64,000 nt of DNA, taken from positions 460,763 through 524,762 of the forward strand of contig NZ_UIGI01000001.1 of NCBI RefSeq assembly GCF_900446255.1. The letters are read 5' to 3'. Source of the stretch: Buttiauxella agrestis. Lineage in GTDB: Bacteria > Pseudomonadota > Gammaproteobacteria > Enterobacterales > Enterobacteriaceae. How positions within the stretch are numbered: position 1 is the first letter of the stretch; every line of letters starts with the position of its first letter. Below, in pieces: positions 21,108 to 32,380 of the stretch. The notes beneath the pieces are model-generated. The model worked only from the letters and a program-made list of their open reading frames with translations, was not told the DNA's origin and made no database searches. The translations under genes and the position numbers were made by a program.

Positions 21108-24100
21108 TTACTGCGCCTGCACCCGCAGCTCAGCTGCGGAACGACTACGGTGACCCAACAATGCTTTGACATCACTGGACTTCGGTTTAACCAACGTGAA
21201 TTTAGAGGCAAATGCCGGCCAGTTTGCCAGAATCTCTTCACCACGTTGTGAACCCGTCAGTTGAACGTGCTCGGTGATCATACCGCGCAGATGTTCTTCG
21301 TGAATGGCCAACTCATCTACATTGATCAGTTCTACCAGCTCAGGGTTAACACGCTTACGGAAATCGCCGTCTTCATCGAGCACATAAGCGAAACCACCGG
21401 TCATACCCGCACCGAAGTTCACGCCTGTTTTGCCGATGATGCAGACAATACCGCCAGTCATGTATTCACAACCGTTATCGCCAATGCCTTCAACCACGGT
21501 AATGGCTCCGGAGTTACGCACGGCGAAACGTTCACCTGCGCGGCCAGCAGCATAAAGTTTGCCACCGGTTGCACCGTACAAACAGGTGTTGCCGATGATC
21601 GTTGCTTCATGGCTGCGGAAGGCAGAACCAACCGGAGGACGCAAGGAAATCAAACCGCCTGCCATACCTTTGCCAACATAGTCGTTAGCATCGCCTGTCA
21701 GGTGCAATTCAACACCACCTGCGTTCCACACACCGAAACTCTGCCCGGCGGTGCCGCTGAAATGCGCTTTAATCGGATCGGCTGCCAGACCCTGATCGCC
21801 ATTGTGCATCGCGATATAACCTGACAGCGTGGCACCCACTGAACGGTCAGTGTTGCGGATATCAAACCAGAACGTTTTACTCTGCTTGTCATCGACATAC
21901 TGTTTCGCCTGAGCGAGCAGTTGCGCGTTCAGGTCGCCTTTATCAAATGGCGGGTTATTTTCGGTGCAGAACACCGCTTTGCCCGGCATCGGTTCGGCTG
22001 TTTTTAACAGGTTCGACAGATCCAGGTTTTGCTGTTTCGCAGTAAAACCATCCAGCTCTTTGAGCAGGTCGGTACGGCCAATCAGGTCGACCAGGCGCTT
22101 CACGCCTAACTGCGCCATCAACTCACGGGTTTCACGAGCAATGAATTCAAAGTAGTTAGTCACTTTGAACGGCAAGCCGTGATAGTGGTTTTTACGCAGT
22201 TTTTCATCCTGAGTTGCAACACCTGTTGCGCAGTTGTTCAGGTGGCAAATACGCAGATATTTACAACCCAACGCGACCATTGGCCCGGTACCAAAACCGA
22301 AGCTTTCTGCGCCGAGAATCGCGGCTTTGATGATGTCTAAGCCCGTTTTCAGGCCGCCATCAACTTGCAGACGAATCTTGTGACGCAGGCCATTTGCCAC
22401 CAGTGCCTGCTGTGTTTCCACCAGACCCAGTTCCCACGGGCAACCGGCATATTTCACGGATGACAGCGGGCTTGCACCTGTACCACCGTCGTACCCGGCG
22501 ATAGTAATCAGGTCGGCATAAGCTTTAGCCACACCGGTCGCGATGGTGCCAACGCCTGGTTCGGAAACCAGTTTGACGGAAATCATCGCTTTCGGGTTGA
22601 CCTGTTTAAGGTCGAAAATCAGCTGCGCCAAATCCTCGATAGAGTAAATATCGTGATGCGGCGGAGGCGAAATCAGCGTAACGCCAGGCACGGAATAACG
22701 CAGTTTTGCGATATACGGCGTGACTTTATCACCCGGTAGCTGGCCGCCTTCGCCTGGTTTTGCACCTTGCGCGACTTTAATCTGGATGACATCAGCGTTC
22801 ACCAGGTAAGCCGGAGTGACGCCGAAACGACCAGAAGCGACCTGTTTGATACGGGACACTTTATTGGTGCCGTAACGTGCAGGGTCTTCGCCGCCTTCAC
22901 CGGAGTTAGAATTCCCGCCGATGCTGTTCATTGCTTCTGCCAATGATTCGTGTGCTTCCGGGCTTAATGCGCCGATAGACATCGCGGCAGTATCAAAGCG
23001 TTTGTACAGCTCAGTGGCTGGCTCCACGTCTTCGATTCTGACTGTTTCACCTTGCGGATCGAGTGCGAGCATATCGCGCAGTGTTGCCACCGGGCGCTCG
23101 TTCACCAGCTTCGCGTACTCCTGATAATCTTTGTACTCGCCGCTGTTCACTGCTTTTTGCAGCGTCTGAACCACGTCAGGGTTGTAAGCGTGATATTCGC
23201 CACCGTGAACGTATTTCAGCTGGCCACCCTGATCCAACGGCTTGCGGGCGAGCCATGCGCGTTTAGACAGGTTCAGCAAATCTTGTTGGAAGTCGTTGAA
23301 GCCAGCACCACCAATACGGCTGACAACGCCCTGGAAGCACAGCTCAGAAACTTCTTTATGCAGGCCAACCGCTTCAAACAGTTTCGAGCAACGATAAGAG
23401 GCGATAGTCGAGATGCCCATTTTGGACATGATCTTGTACAGCCCTTTGTTGATGCCGTTGCGGTAGTTCTGCATCACTGCACGGTAAGATTTTTCAATCG
23501 CGCCGTTATCAACCAGTTTCGCCAGCGTTTCGTAGGCGAGGTACGGGTAGATTGCCGTCGCGCCAAAGCCGAGCAGAACAGCGAAGTGGTGCGGGTCACG
23601 CGCACTTGCCGTTTCAACGATGATGTTGGCATCGCAACGCAGATTCTTCTCGACCAGGCGAGTCTGAATCGCACCTACCGCCATTGGCGCGGGAACCGGC
23701 AGGCGATCTTTCGCGATGTTACGGTCGGACAGCACCAACAGAACCGTACCGTTGCGTACCATGCGCTCAGCTTCATCGCACAGTGCGGAAACTGTTTCGT
23801 GCAGTGACTGAGCAGAAGCATCGTAAGTGATGTCCAGCGTGTCTGCGCGATAATGCTGTTCTTCAAGCGAGGTCAGCTGTTGGAAATCAGACCACAGCAG
23901 AATTGGCGATTTGAAGCTCAGGCGGTGGGCCTGGCCTTCTGCTTCACAGAAGACGTTCATTTCACGGCCAATGCTGGTCGCCAGAGACATCACGTGTGCT
24001 TCACGCAGCGGATCGATTGGCGGGTTTGTCACCTGCGCAAACTGTTGGCGGAAGTAGTCGTAAATAATGCGTGGCTGGCTGGAAAGTACGGCAAATGGGG

Positions 24101-25565
24101 TATCGTCACCCATTGAACCGACTGCTTCCTGACCATTTTCACCCAACACGCGAATGACAGAATCCAGCTCTTCGCTGCTGTAGTTAAACTGTTTTTGGTA
24201 ACTTGCGAGCGTATCGTCATCCATCTCGCGTGAGCCAACTTCTTCGTCTGGCAAATCTTCAAACGGCACCAGGCGGCGAACGTTGTTCTCCATCCACTCT
24301 TTATACGGGTGGCGGCTTTTTAAATCGGCATCGGTTTCAGCGGAATGCAGAATGCGACCAATACGCGTGTCGATAACCATCAACTCGCCAGGGCCGACGC
24401 GGCCTTTTTCTACCACTTCGTCAGGCTGGTAATCCCAGATCCCCACTTCAGAAGCACAAGTAATCAGCTTATCTTTAGTGATGACGTAGCGCGCCGGACG
24501 CAGGCCGTTACGGTCCAGGTTACAGGCGGCGTAGCGCCCATCGGACATAACGATACCGGCCGGACCATCCCATGGCTCCATGTGCATGGAGTTAAAGTCG
24601 AAGAACGCACGCAGCTCGGGGTCCATGTTCGGGTTGTTCTGCCAGGCCGGTGGCACTAACAGACGCATTGCACGAACGATATCCATCCCGCCTGCCAGCA
24701 GCAGCTCAAGCATGTTGTCCATGGAGCTTGAGTCAGAGCCCGTTTCGTTAACGAATGGCGCGGCATCATGTAGGTCTGGGATCAACGGAGTCTGGAATTT
24801 ATAGGTACGCGCACGCGCCCACTGGCGGTTACCGGTGATGGTGTTGATTTCACCGTTATGCGCCAGATAGCGGAACGGTTGAGCCAGCGGCCAGCGTGGC
24901 ACGGTGTTGGTGGAGAAACGCTGGTGGAACAGGCAAATTGCTGATTCCAGGCGTAAGTCCGCCAGGTCCAGGTAAAAGCGCGGCAAATCTGCCGGCATAC
25001 ACAGACCTTTATAGATATTGACCAGGTTTGAAAGACTACAGACGTAGAAGTCTTTGTCCTGAATACGTTTCTCAATGCGACGGCGAGCAATGAACAGGCG
25101 ACGTTCCATATCACGTGGACGCCAGCCAGCCGGGGCATTAACAAAAATTTGTTCGATGCGAGGCTTTGAGGAGAGGGCGATTTCACCGAGTACGTCTTCA
25201 TTGGTTGGCACTTCGCGCCAGCCAACAATCGACAGGGTCTCGTTTTGCAACTCTTCTTCAACGATGCGGCGGCTTGCGCTCGCCAGAGCGTCGTCTTTAT
25301 TTAAGAAAATCATGCCGACGGCATAATTTTTTGCCAAACGCCAGCCGCGCTCTTCCGCAACGATTCGGAAGAAACGATCGGGCTTTTGCAACAGCAGGCC
25401 ACAACCATCACCGGTTTTACCATCGGCGAGGATTGCTCCACGGTGTTGCATTCGGGCCAGTGCGTGAATAGCAGTACGCACTACCTTGTGGCTAGGTTCG
25501 CCTTCTATGTGGGCGATCAGGCCGAAACCACAGTTATCCTTCTCAAGGGATTTATCGTACAACAT
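21108..25565 (-). CDS. gltB: Glutamate synthase large subunit
   Basis: The 1485-residue protein (E. coli about 1486 from the same start) begins [15 protein letters not shown]. Cys12 is the N-terminal nucleophile exposed by removing an 11-residue propeptide. Order: class II glutaminase domain, central domain, FMN-binding synthase domain ([28 protein letters not shown]) with the 3Fe-4S cysteines near CHLNNCATG, and a beta-helix GXGXG domain. It makes two glutamates from glutamine and 2-oxoglutarate. A GGGGAGG site precedes the start. It heads gltBD. Confidence 0.98.
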   Translation of the reverse strand: MLYDKSLEKDNCGFGLIAHIEGEPSHKVVRTAIHALARMQHRGAILADGKTGDGCGLLLQKPDRFFRIVAEERGWRLAKNYAVGMIFLNKDDALASASRRIVEEELQNETLSIVGWREVPTNEDVLGEIALSSKPRIEQIFVNAPAGWRPRDMERRLFIARRRIEKRIQDKDFYVCSLSNLVNIYKGLCMPADLPRFYLDLADLRLESAICLFHQRFSTNTVPRWPLAQPFRYLAHNGEINTITGNRQWARARTYKFQTPLIPDLHDAAPFVNETGSDSSSMDNMLELLLAGGMDIVRAMRLLVPPAWQNNPNMDPELRAFFDFNSMHMEPWDGPAGIVMSDGRYAACNLDRNGLRPARYVITKDKLITCASEVGIWDYQPDEVVEKGRVGPGELMVIDTRIGRILHSAETDADLKSRHPYKEWMENNVRRLVPFEDLPDEEVGSREMDDDTLASYQKQFNYSSEELDSVIRVLGENGQEAVGSMGDDTPFAVLSSQPRIIYDYFRQQFAQVTNPPIDPLREAHVMSLATSIGREMNVFCEAEGQAHRLSFKSPILLWSDFQQLTSLEEQHYRADTLDITYDASAQSLHETVSALCDEAERMVRNGTVLLVLSDRNIAKDRLPVPAPMAVGAIQTRLVEKNLRCDANIIVETASARDPHHFAVLLGFGATAIYPYLAYETLAKLVDNGAIEKSYRAVMQNYRNGINKGLYKIMSKMGISTIASYRCSKLFEAVGLHKEVSELCFQGVVSRIGGAGFNDFQQDLLNLSKRAWLARKPLDQGGQLKYVHGGEYHAYNPDVVQTLQKAVNSGEYKDYQEYAKLVNERPVATLRDMLALDPQGETVRIEDVEPATELYKRFDTAAMSIGALSPEAHESLAEAMNSIGGNSNSGEGGEDPARYGTNKVSRIKQVASGRFGVTPAYLVNADVIQIKVAQGAKPGEGGQLPGDKVTPYIAKLRYSVPGVTLISPPPHHDIYSIEDLAQLIFDLKQVNPKAMISVKLVSEPGVGTIATGVAKAYADLITIAGYDGGTGASPLSSVKYAGCPWELGLVETQQALVANGLRHKIRLQVDGGLKTGLDIIKAAILGAESFGFGTGPMVALGCKYLRICHLNNCATGVATQDEKLRKNHYHGLPFKVTNYFEFIARETRELMAQLGVKRLVDLIGRTDLLKELDGFTAKQQNLDLSNLLKTAEPMPGKAVFCTENNPPFDKGDLNAQLLAQAKQYVDDKQSKTFWFDIRNTDRSVGATLSGYIAMHNGDQGLAADPIKAHFSGTAGQSFGVWNAGGVELHLTGDANDYVGKGMAGGLISLRPPVGSAFRSHEATIIGNTCLYGATGGKLYAAGRAGERFAVRNSGAITVVEGIGDNGCEYMTGGIVCIIGKTGVNFGAGMTGGFAYVLDEDGDFRKRVNPELVELINVDELAIHEEHLRGMITEHVQLTGSQRGEEILANWPAFASKFTLVKPKSSDVKALLGHRSRSAAELRVQAQ

Positions 25566-25794
25566 ATCAGTGAACCTCCCCAGGCTCTACGTGATTCCCG
25601 ATACCGATTGCGTCCAGACGCAGCAAGGGCATGGCGACGGGGTTTGCGCATCTACGCTCACCTCGCGTGTCGCCCTCTTTATGTCTAACGCATCCGGTTG
25701 CACAAGTATTGAGGACTTGCTTTAGAGGGAATCTTAATTACTGCATAAATATGATGGGCACAGAACCCATCCAGAAAGCTTCCAGCGGATTTCC

Positions 25795-25823
25795 AAGTTA
25801 TCGGGAAAGCGCACACAGGTCAA
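25795..25823 (-). promoter_or_regulatory. Candidate gltB promoter
   Basis: On the minus strand TTGACC (25818-25823) and TAACTT (25795-25800) are separated by exactly 17 bases. This predicts a start near 25788 and a leader of about 220 bases. The match is seen; its use is inferred. Confidence 0.5.
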
Positions 25824-25934
25824 ATGGCATTCTTATTTATACGAATATGTGCTAAATGACATTTAACATTATGAAATTAAACATTTTATTATCATTTTTA
25901 TCGTATTTAGACGGCAGGGAAATCGCTTGGGTTA

Positions 25935-25950
25935 TGTGATCTCTCTCACT
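25935..25950. promoter_or_regulatory. Probable CRP site upstream of gltB
   Basis: TGTGA, six bases, TCACT forms a near-consensus CRP palindrome between gltB and yhcC. CRP is an established regulator of E. coli gltBDF. The site is about 150 bases upstream of the candidate gltB start, so it could also serve yhcC. Confidence 0.55.
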
Positions 25951-26245
25951 GTATGAGAGGCTGCAAAATTCCAGACCATGCTGGTAATGATGTTATTGGC
26001 AGGATCTTATGCTAACAACGCGGTTCCGCGTGTTGTATGACACTGTTTTTCACAAGGTCACATATTCTTTAAAAATAGCGGGTCAACATAAGGAAAAGTA
26101 ATCATCTTTTAGATGCGTAAAATTGCACTAATTATGAATTTATATTCAATAGATAAAGCTGCGCCAGAGCGATTGATCCAGGTCATCGCTAAATTGGGCA
26201 GATAATGGCAGGCTACGTCCCTTTGACAGGGCGGCCCATCAGATT

Positions 26246-27178
26246 ATGCAGTTACAAAAATTAGTCAATATGTTTGGTGGCGATCTTCAGCGTCGGTATG
26301 GTCATAAAGTCCATAAACTCACGCTGCACGGCGGGTTTAGCTGCCCAAATCGTGATGGCACAATTGGCCGTGGCGGTTGTACTTTCTGCAATGTTGCGTC
26401 ATTTGCCGATGAAGCCCAACAAAACCACTCTATCGCCGACCAACTCGAGCGCCAGTCGCAACTCGTTAATCGCGCTCAACACTACCTTGCCTATTTCCAG
26501 GCATACACCAGCACATGGGCAGAAGTGCAGGTGCTGCGTTCGATGTATCAACAAGCTGTCAGTCTGGCGAGCATTGTGGGGTTATGCGTCGGGACACGCC
26601 CGGATTGCGTACCGGATAGCGTGCTGGATTTGCTCAGTGAATATCATGAAAAAGGCTATGAGGTCTGGTTAGAACTGGGCCTGCAAACGGCGCATGATAA
26701 AACGCTGCATCGTATCAATCGCGGGCATGATTTTTCCTGTTATCAGGAAACCACTCGCCGCGCTCGCGCACGTGGCCTGAAAGTCTGTAGCCATCTGATT
26801 GTCGGCCTGCCGGGTGAAGGGCAGGAGCACTGCATGGAGACGCTGGATAAAGTGGTTGAAACCGGCGTTGATGGCATCAAGCTCCACCCTCTGCACATTG
26901 TTAGTGGCAGCACGATGGCTAAAAGCTGGCAGGCAGGGCGCTTGCAGGCGATTGAATTAGAAGAGTATGCGACAACTGCCGGGGAGATGATTCGCCATAC
27001 TCCGCTTGATGTCGTCTTCCATCGTATTTCGGCTAATGCCCGCCGACCGACGTTGCTGGCACCGCTGTGGTGTGAGAACCGCTGGAGCGGAATGGGGGCG
27101 ATTGATAGCTATCTCAATGAGCACGGTACGCAAGGCTCGGCACTCGGTACCCCGTGGAACCCGACAATTCTGTTGTAA
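26246..27178 (+). CDS. yhcC: YhcC, radical SAM family protein
   Basis: The 310-residue protein (E. coli 309) carries a cysteine cluster for a 4Fe-4S centre, CPNRDGTIGRGGCTFC at about residues 33-48, and the TIGR01212-type radical SAM fold. The C-terminal region includes HRISANARRPTLLAPLW. The family is predicted to use S-adenosylmethionine radical chemistry; the substrate is not established. It lies between gltB and arcB, as in E. coli. Confidence 0.92.
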   Translation: MQLQKLVNMFGGDLQRRYGHKVHKLTLHGGFSCPNRDGTIGRGGCTFCNVASFADEAQQNHSIADQLERQSQLVNRAQHYLAYFQAYTSTWAEVQVLRSMYQQAVSLASIVGLCVGTRPDCVPDSVLDLLSEYHEKGYEVWLELGLQTAHDKTLHRINRGHDFSCYQETTRRARARGLKVCSHLIVGLPGEGQEHCMETLDKVVETGVDGIKLHPLHIVSGSTMAKSWQAGRLQAIELEEYATTAGEMIRHTPLDVVFHRISANARRPTLLAPLWCENRWSGMGAIDSYLNEHGTQGSALGTPWNPTILL

Positions 27179-27239
27179 ATCCTGAGCGTGAGATCTTTTT
27201 GCGGTATATTTAGCAGATTGAAGGCGAGGGAAACGTTCC

Positions 27240-29588
27240 ATGAAGCAAATCCGGTTACTGGCACAATATTACGTTGATTTGATGGTGAAGCTCGGATTAG
27301 TGCGCTTCTCTTTGTTGCTGGCCTCCGCCCTGGTGGTGCTGGCTATCGTGGTGCAAATGGCCGTGACGATGCTGTTGCGCGGCCAGGTTGAAAGCATTGA
27401 TGTTGTGCGCTCCATCTTTTTTGGCCTGTTAATTACGCCATGGGCCGTCTATTTCCTTTCTGTGGTCGTTGAACAACTCGAAGAGTCGAGGCAGCGGCTG
27501 TCAAAGCTTGTGCAAAAACTCGAAGAGATGCGCGAGCGTGATCTGAAACTTAATGTGCAACTCAAAGATAATATTGCGCAATTGAACCAGGAAATTGCTG
27601 ACCGTGTGAAAGCGGAAGACGAACGTCAGACGATGCTCGAGCAGCTCAAAGTTGAGATGCAGGAACGCGAAGAGACGCAAATCCAGCTTGAGCAACAATC
27701 TTCATTTTTGCGTTCATTCCTCGATGCCTCTCCAGATTTGGTTTTCTATCGTAACGAAGACAAAGAATTCTCAGGCTGTAACCGCGCGATGGAACTGTTG
27801 ACCGGTAAGAGTGAGAAGCAGCTGATAAGCCTGAAACCGGAAGATGTCTATTCGCCAGAAGCGGCGCAGAAGGTTATCGAAACTGACGAAAAAGTGTTCC
27901 GTCATAACGTGTCGCTGACCTACGAACAATGGCTGGATTACCCGGATGGCCGTAAGGCGTGCTTTGAAATCCGTAAAGTTCCCTACTACGACCGGGTCGG
28001 CAAACGGCATGGTTTAATGGGCTTTGGACGCGACATTACCGAGCGTAAGCGTTATCAGGATGCCCTTGAACGCGCCAGCCGCGATAAAACCACTTTCATT
28101 TCTACCATCAGCCACGAACTGCGTACGCCGCTAAACGGTATCGTCGGCTTAAGCCGCATATTGCTTGATACGGAGCTTAATCCGGAACAAACCAATTATC
28201 TCAAAACGATTCATGTTTCAGCGATAACTCTGGGTAATATTTTCAACGATATCATTGATATGGATAAGCTTGAACGCCGCAAGGTTCAGCTTGATAACCA
28301 ACCAATCGATTTCACCAGTTTCCTTGCTGACCTGGAAAACCTTTCTGGTTTGCAGGCGCAGCAAAAAGGACTGAAGCTGGAAATGAACCCGACATTGCCG
28401 CTGCCACATAAAGTGGTGACTGATGGAACACGCCTGCGCCAGATCCTCTGGAATCTCATCAGCAACGCCGTGAAATTTACGCCAAAAGGCGGCCTGGTTT
28501 CGGTGCGCGTGCGTTATGAAGAAGAAAATACCTTACGCTTTGAAGTCCAGGATTCTGGCATTGGCATCCCGCAGGATGAGCAGGACAAAATCTTCGCCAT
28601 GTACTATCAGGTGAAAGATAGCCACGGCGGTAAACCGGCAACGGGTACCGGGATTGGTTTGGCGGTGTCGCGCCGCCTGGCGAAGAGTATGGGCGGTGAT
28701 ATTACCGTCAGCAGTAAGCCGGGCGAAGGCTCGCTATTTGCCTTAACCATTCAGGCTCCTCGCGTTGCGGATGAAATCGAAGACACGCTCGACGATGACG
28801 AAATGCCGCTGCCTGCGTTGCACGTCCTGCTGGTGGAAGATATTGAACTCAACGTGATTGTTGCGCGTTCGGTGCTGGAGAAACTTGGCAACAGCGTAGA
28901 CGTTGCGATGACAGGTAAAGAGGCGCTGGAAAAATTCACCCCAGGTGAGTATGACCTGGTGCTTTTAGACATTCAGTTACCTGATATGACTGGGTTGGAT
29001 ATTTCCCGGCAACTGACCACGCGTTATGCGCGTGAAGATTTACCACCGCTGGTGGCATTGACTGCTAACGTATTGAAAGATAAAAAAGAGTATCTGGATG
29101 CTGGCATGGACGATGTGCTGAGCAAACCCCTCTCGGTTCCGGCGTTAATGGCGATGATCCAAAAATTCTGGGACAACCAACAGTCAGAGTCTAAGAAGGA
29201 GTCTCAAGTGCCTCAAGTTAATAGTGAAAAACAGCAAGCATTGCTCGATATCCCCATGCTTGAGCAGTATATGGATCTTGTCGGGCCAAAACTGATTACT
29301 GATGGGCTGGCGATGTTTGAAAAAATGATGCCGGGCTACCTGAGCGTACTGGACTCCAATATGACGGCTCGCGACCAGAAAGGGGTCGTGGAAGAGGGGC
29401 ATAAGATTAAAGGCGCAGCAGGTTCTGTAGGGTTGCGCCATTTGCAGCAAGTTGCCCAGCAAATTCAGTCACCGGATTTACCTGCCTGGTCGGAAAACGT
29501 GGGTGAATGGATTGAAGAGTTGAAACAAGAATGGCAGCACGATGTTGACGTTCTGAAAGCTTGGGTTGCAAACGCTCCCAAAAAATGA
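27240..29588 (+). CDS. arcB: ArcB, aerobic respiration control hybrid sensor kinase
   Basis: The 782-residue protein (E. coli 778) has two membrane segments (about residues 23-47 and 57-77), a coiled coil, a PAS domain with the redox-active cysteines Cys180 and Cys241 at the E. coli positions, a kinase core with His292 (STISHELRTP), a receiver with Asp577 (LLLDIQLPD) and an HPt domain with His721 (EGHKIKGAAGS). It senses quinone redox state and phosphorylates ArcA. The four extra residues lie in the receiver-HPt half. Its stop codon overlaps the 3-prime end of ArcZ on the other strand. Confidence 0.98.
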   Translation: MKQIRLLAQYYVDLMVKLGLVRFSLLLASALVVLAIVVQMAVTMLLRGQVESIDVVRSIFFGLLITPWAVYFLSVVVEQLEESRQRLSKLVQKLEEMRERDLKLNVQLKDNIAQLNQEIADRVKAEDERQTMLEQLKVEMQEREETQIQLEQQSSFLRSFLDASPDLVFYRNEDKEFSGCNRAMELLTGKSEKQLISLKPEDVYSPEAAQKVIETDEKVFRHNVSLTYEQWLDYPDGRKACFEIRKVPYYDRVGKRHGLMGFGRDITERKRYQDALERASRDKTTFISTISHELRTPLNGIVGLSRILLDTELNPEQTNYLKTIHVSAITLGNIFNDIIDMDKLERRKVQLDNQPIDFTSFLADLENLSGLQAQQKGLKLEMNPTLPLPHKVVTDGTRLRQILWNLISNAVKFTPKGGLVSVRVRYEEENTLRFEVQDSGIGIPQDEQDKIFAMYYQVKDSHGGKPATGTGIGLAVSRRLAKSMGGDITVSSKPGEGSLFALTIQAPRVADEIEDTLDDDEMPLPALHVLLVEDIELNVIVARSVLEKLGNSVDVAMTGKEALEKFTPGEYDLVLLDIQLPDMTGLDISRQLTTRYAREDLPPLVALTANVLKDKKEYLDAGMDDVLSKPLSVPALMAMIQKFWDNQQSESKKESQVPQVNSEKQQALLDIPMLEQYMDLVGPKLITDGLAMFEKMMPGYLSVLDSNMTARDQKGVVEEGHKIKGAAGSVGLRHLQQVAQQIQSPDLPAWSENVGEWIEELKQEWQHDVDVLKAWVANAPKK

Positions 29589-29704
29589 CCCCGGATAAAC
29601 CGGGGTGCGCGAATTCTGCGCCAACACCAGGGAAAAAGTAGGCTGCGCCGTTGAGTTATAAGTATTTATCCAAATGGCGCAGCTAATAATCTCGTGTGCT
29701 GCTC
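29580..29704 (-). ncRNA. arcZ: ArcZ small RNA
   Basis: On the minus strand, between elbB and arcB, the last 60 or so bases closely match E. coli ArcZ: the conserved processed region TTTCCCTGGTGTTGGCGCAG, then GCGCAC, then the terminator CCCCGG-TTTAT-CCGGGG and a U-tail that overlaps the arcB stop. The 5-prime half is much less conserved. A -10 like TATCTT (29712-29717) predicts a start near 29704. ArcZ is an Hfq-dependent RNA that activates rpoS and is repressed by ArcA. The 5-prime end is approximate. Confidence 0.92.
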
Positions 29705-29823
29705 AGGCATTAAGATAGCAAATCTTAAATAGTTTGTTACATGAAACAGTAAAATGTGTGAAGCATAGCGATCAAATCGTCATAACTAATGATGGAAGTC
29801 GCGTGATGAAAAGGAATAGCTGA

Positions 29824-30477
29824 ATGAAGAAGATTGGTGTGGTGCTCAGTGGTTGCGGGGTCTACGACGGAAGCGAAATTCAGGAAGCTGTTATTACCCT
29901 GTTAGCAATCGCTCGCTCTGGCGCTGAAGCTGTTTGCTTTGCACCCGACAAACCTCAAGCAGATGTTATTAATCACCTCGCTAATAATGAGTCTATAGAG
30001 CATCGAAATGTGCTTGTTGAGGCGGCTCGAATCACCCGTGGAGTGGTGACGCCATTGGCGCAGGCCGATGCCAGCGAATTGGATGCGCTGATCGTTCCCG
30101 GTGGTTTTGGGGCAGCGAAAAACCTGTGCAATTTTGCAAGCCTCGGCAGCGAGTGCGTGGTTGATGGTGATTTACGTCGTCTGGCCCGCGATTGCCACGA
30201 TCAGGGCAAGCCGCTCGGCTTTATCTGTATTGCCCCGGTGATGCTGCCAAAAATTCTCGATGTTCCGGTGCGTTTGACCATCGGCACTGATATTGATACA
30301 GCAGAAATTGTTGAAGAGATGGGGGCTGAACATGTTCCGTGCCCGGTTGATGACATCGTGGTTGATGAAGAACACAAAGTGGTGACGACGCCTGCTTATA
30401 TGCTGGCCACACGCATTGATGAAGCGGCATTGGGTATAGAAAAACTGGTGGCTCGCGTTGTGAGTATGACTGCATGA
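29824..30477 (+). CDS. elbB: ElbB (YhbL), DJ-1/PfpI-family glyoxalase-like protein
   Basis: The 217-residue protein matches E. coli ElbB. It has a class I glutamine-amidotransferase-like fold with a nucleophile-elbow cysteine in GFICIAP and the motif [13 protein letters not shown]. coli ElbB has weak glyoxalase activity and was linked to isoprenoid synthesis. Its stop overlaps the mtgA start by 4 bases (ATGA), so the two are translationally coupled. Confidence 0.95.
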   Translation: MKKIGVVLSGCGVYDGSEIQEAVITLLAIARSGAEAVCFAPDKPQADVINHLANNESIEHRNVLVEAARITRGVVTPLAQADASELDALIVPGGFGAAKNLCNFASLGSECVVDGDLRRLARDCHDQGKPLGFICIAPVMLPKILDVPVRLTIGTDIDTAEIVEEMGAEHVPCPVDDIVVDEEHKVVTTPAYMLATRIDEAALGIEKLVARVVSMTA

Positions 30478-31202
30478 AGAAAGGGCGTGTTGCGCTCTTG
30501 GGCACCCTCAAGCGTTGGCTATTACGCTGTGCGCTGGCGCTGGTGGGCGTGTGGTTGGCGGGGATAATCCTGTTCAGCTTTATGCCGGTACCGTTTTCGG
30601 CAGTCATGGTCGAACGGCAATTTAGCGCCTGGTTCTCAGGTGATTTTGGTTATGTGGCGCATTCCGATTGGGTCAGCATGGACGAAATATCACCGTGGAT
30701 GGGGCTTGCAGTTATTGCGGCAGAAGATCAGAAATTCCCGGACCATTGGGGGTTTGATGTTTCCGCGATTGAAAAAGCCATTGCTCACAATGAACGTAAT
30801 GAAAATCGCGTTCGCGGTGCGTCAACGCTTTCCCAACAAACGGCGAAGAATCTGTTTTTATGGGATGGGCGGAGCTATGTTCGCAAAGGCCTGGAAGCGG
30901 GATTAACGCTTGGTATGGAAGTGGTGTGGACGAAACGCCGGATCCTGACTGTTTATCTGAATATCGCAGAATTTGGAGAGGGGATTTTTGGTGTGGAAGA
31001 AGCTTCGCAGCGTTACTTCCATAAACCAGCAAGTCGCCTGACGGCGTCGGAAGCCGCTTTGCTTGCCGCAGTATTACCTAATCCAATCCGCTTTAAAGCG
31101 AATGCACCTTCAGGTTATGTTCGGCAACGCCAGCAATGGATTTTGCGCCAGATGCGCCAGCTAGGTGGCGAATCGTTTATGGCGCAGCATGAGTTGAAGT
31201 GA
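30474..31202 (+). CDS. mtgA: MtgA, monofunctional peptidoglycan glycosyltransferase
   Basis: The 242-residue protein equals E. coli MtgA in length. It has one N-terminal membrane segment (about residues 15-40) and a GT51 domain with the catalytic Glu in [10 protein letters not shown], then [16 protein letters not shown] and [15 protein letters not shown]. It polymerises lipid II glycan strands at the division site. It overlaps elbB and ends only 1 base from the end of the convergent ptsO; yrbL, which lies here in K-12, is missing. Confidence 0.97.
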   Translation: MKKGRVALLGTLKRWLLRCALALVGVWLAGIILFSFMPVPFSAVMVERQFSAWFSGDFGYVAHSDWVSMDEISPWMGLAVIAAEDQKFPDHWGFDVSAIEKAIAHNERNENRVRGASTLSQQTAKNLFLWDGRSYVRKGLEAGLTLGMEVVWTKRRILTVYLNIAEFGEGIFGVEEASQRYFHKPASRLTASEAALLAAVLPNPIRFKANAPSGYVRQRQQWILRQMRQLGGESFMAQHELK

Positions 31203-31203
31203 G

Positions 31204-31476
31204 TTAATCTTCGTCAAAACCGGCATTGAACAGCGCGATAACCGCGTTCAATGCTTGTTCTTCTTCAGGCCCGGTGACTTCAATTTCAATGTGGCCACCT
31301 TTGGCTGAATCCAGCATCAGTAGTGCAATCACACTATTAGCTTCGGCTTCGGTTCCGGCCTCGTTGCGCAATATCACTTCGGCATCAAAACTCTGCACCA
31401 GTTCGAATAGTTTCATAGCCGGGCGCGCATGCATGCCCAGCTTATTGGTGATCTCAACGGTTTGTTTTACGGTCAT
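31204..31476 (-). CDS. ptsO: NPr, HPr-like phosphocarrier of the nitrogen PTS
   Basis: The 90-residue protein equals E. coli NPr in length, with the phosphorylated His16 in [10 protein letters not shown] and the conserved [15 protein letters not shown] helix. It passes phosphate from EI-Ntr to EIIA-Ntr. Its start overlaps the rapZ stop by 4 bases. It is the last gene of the leftward rpoN-ptsN-rapZ-ptsO block. Confidence 0.97.
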   Translation of the reverse strand: MTVKQTVEITNKLGMHARPAMKLFELVQSFDAEVILRNEAGTEAEANSVIALLMLDSAKGGHIEIEVTGPEEEQALNAVIALFNAGFDED

Positions 31477-32327
31477 GGTTTGCGTTTTTCCAGCGTACGG
31501 TGACGGGACTGCACGTTTTTCCCACGTGAGCGGAAATAGTCTGCCAACTGTTCTGCAATATAAACCGAACGGTGTTTACCGCCAGTACAACCAATCGCTA
31601 CAGTCAAATAGCTGCGGTTGTTGGTTTCCAGCATCGGTAACCAAAGCTCAAGATAGCTACGCGTCTGGTAGATAAAGTTGTGTACTTCGGTATGACGATC
31701 AAGGAACGCTGCAACAGGCCTGTCGAGACCCGTCATTGGACGCAGTTTTGGATCCCAGTGCGGGTTTGGCAGGAAGCGCACGTCAAATACGTAATCTGCA
31801 TCAATCGGAATGCCGTGCTTAAAGCCGAAGGATTCGAAGACCATCGTCAATTCACGTTCACGCTTGCCGAGCAGACGAGTCCGTAGCATTTCCGCGAGTT
31901 CATGCACCGACATTTCAGAGGTGTCGATGATTAAATCGGCTCTGGATTTCAACGGCTCCAATAGATCGCTTTCTTCATCAATCGCACTTTCCAGCGACAA
32001 GTTTTTACTGGAAAGCGGGTGTAAACGACGTGTGTCGCTATAACGACGAATCAGCGTGTTGCGATCGGCATCGAGGAACAGCAATTGTGGAGAAAATGAA
32101 TCAGGTAGATTGGTCATCGCCTGTTCAAAAATTTCCGGGTTTTCCGGCATGTTACGCACGTCGATGCTGACTGCCGCAGAAATCTGTCGCTCTGCGAGAG
32201 TTTTGGCAAGATCAGGCAACAGCACCACTGGCAGGTTATCTACACAGTAGAATCCCATATCTTCTAGTGCACGCAAGGCTACAGACTTCCCTGAACCAGA
32301 GCGGCCGCTGACAATCATCAGCACCAT
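31473..32327 (-). CDS. rapZ: RapZ, RNase adaptor for GlmZ decay and glucosamine-6-phosphate sensing
   Basis: The 284-residue protein matches E. coli RapZ. The N-terminal kinase-like domain has the P-loop GRSGSGKS (residues 8-15), and the C-terminal sensor and RNA-binding domain ends in the basic tail [12 protein letters not shown]. It binds GlmZ and GlmY, presents GlmZ to RNase E and so controls glmS, feeding the same UDP-GlcNAc pathway as glmM and murA here. It sits between ptsN and ptsO. Confidence 0.97.
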   Translation of the reverse strand: MVLMIVSGRSGSGKSVALRALEDMGFYCVDNLPVVLLPDLAKTLAERQISAAVSIDVRNMPENPEIFEQAMTNLPDSFSPQLLFLDADRNTLIRRYSDTRRLHPLSSKNLSLESAIDEESDLLEPLKSRADLIIDTSEMSVHELAEMLRTRLLGKRERELTMVFESFGFKHGIPIDADYVFDVRFLPNPHWDPKLRPMTGLDRPVAAFLDRHTEVHNFIYQTRSYLELWLPMLETNNRSYLTVAIGCTGGKHRSVYIAEQLADYFRSRGKNVQSRHRTLEKRKP

Positions 32328-32380
32328 TTTATCACTCCCCCAACTTCTCTTGCTGTGGCACGCACATGACCGCAGCCAGA

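Larger units (their letters stand above)
25566..26245. other. Long divergent control region between gltB and yhcC
   Basis: This 680-base gene-free stretch holds the gltB leader (about 220 bases), a candidate gltB promoter, AT-rich tracts between about 25855 and 25915 that suit Lrp and IHF, a CRP-like palindrome, and upstream of 26245 the yhcC promoter. In E. coli gltBDF is known to be controlled by Lrp, IHF, CRP and ArgR. A small hairpin GATGGG / CCCATC at 25753-25771 lies in the leader. No small RNA or protein is recognised. Confidence 0.55.

Noticed and set aside
23052-23807. 251-codon plus-strand frame inside gltB
   Set aside because: It is the reverse-frame shadow of a conserved gene with no domain.
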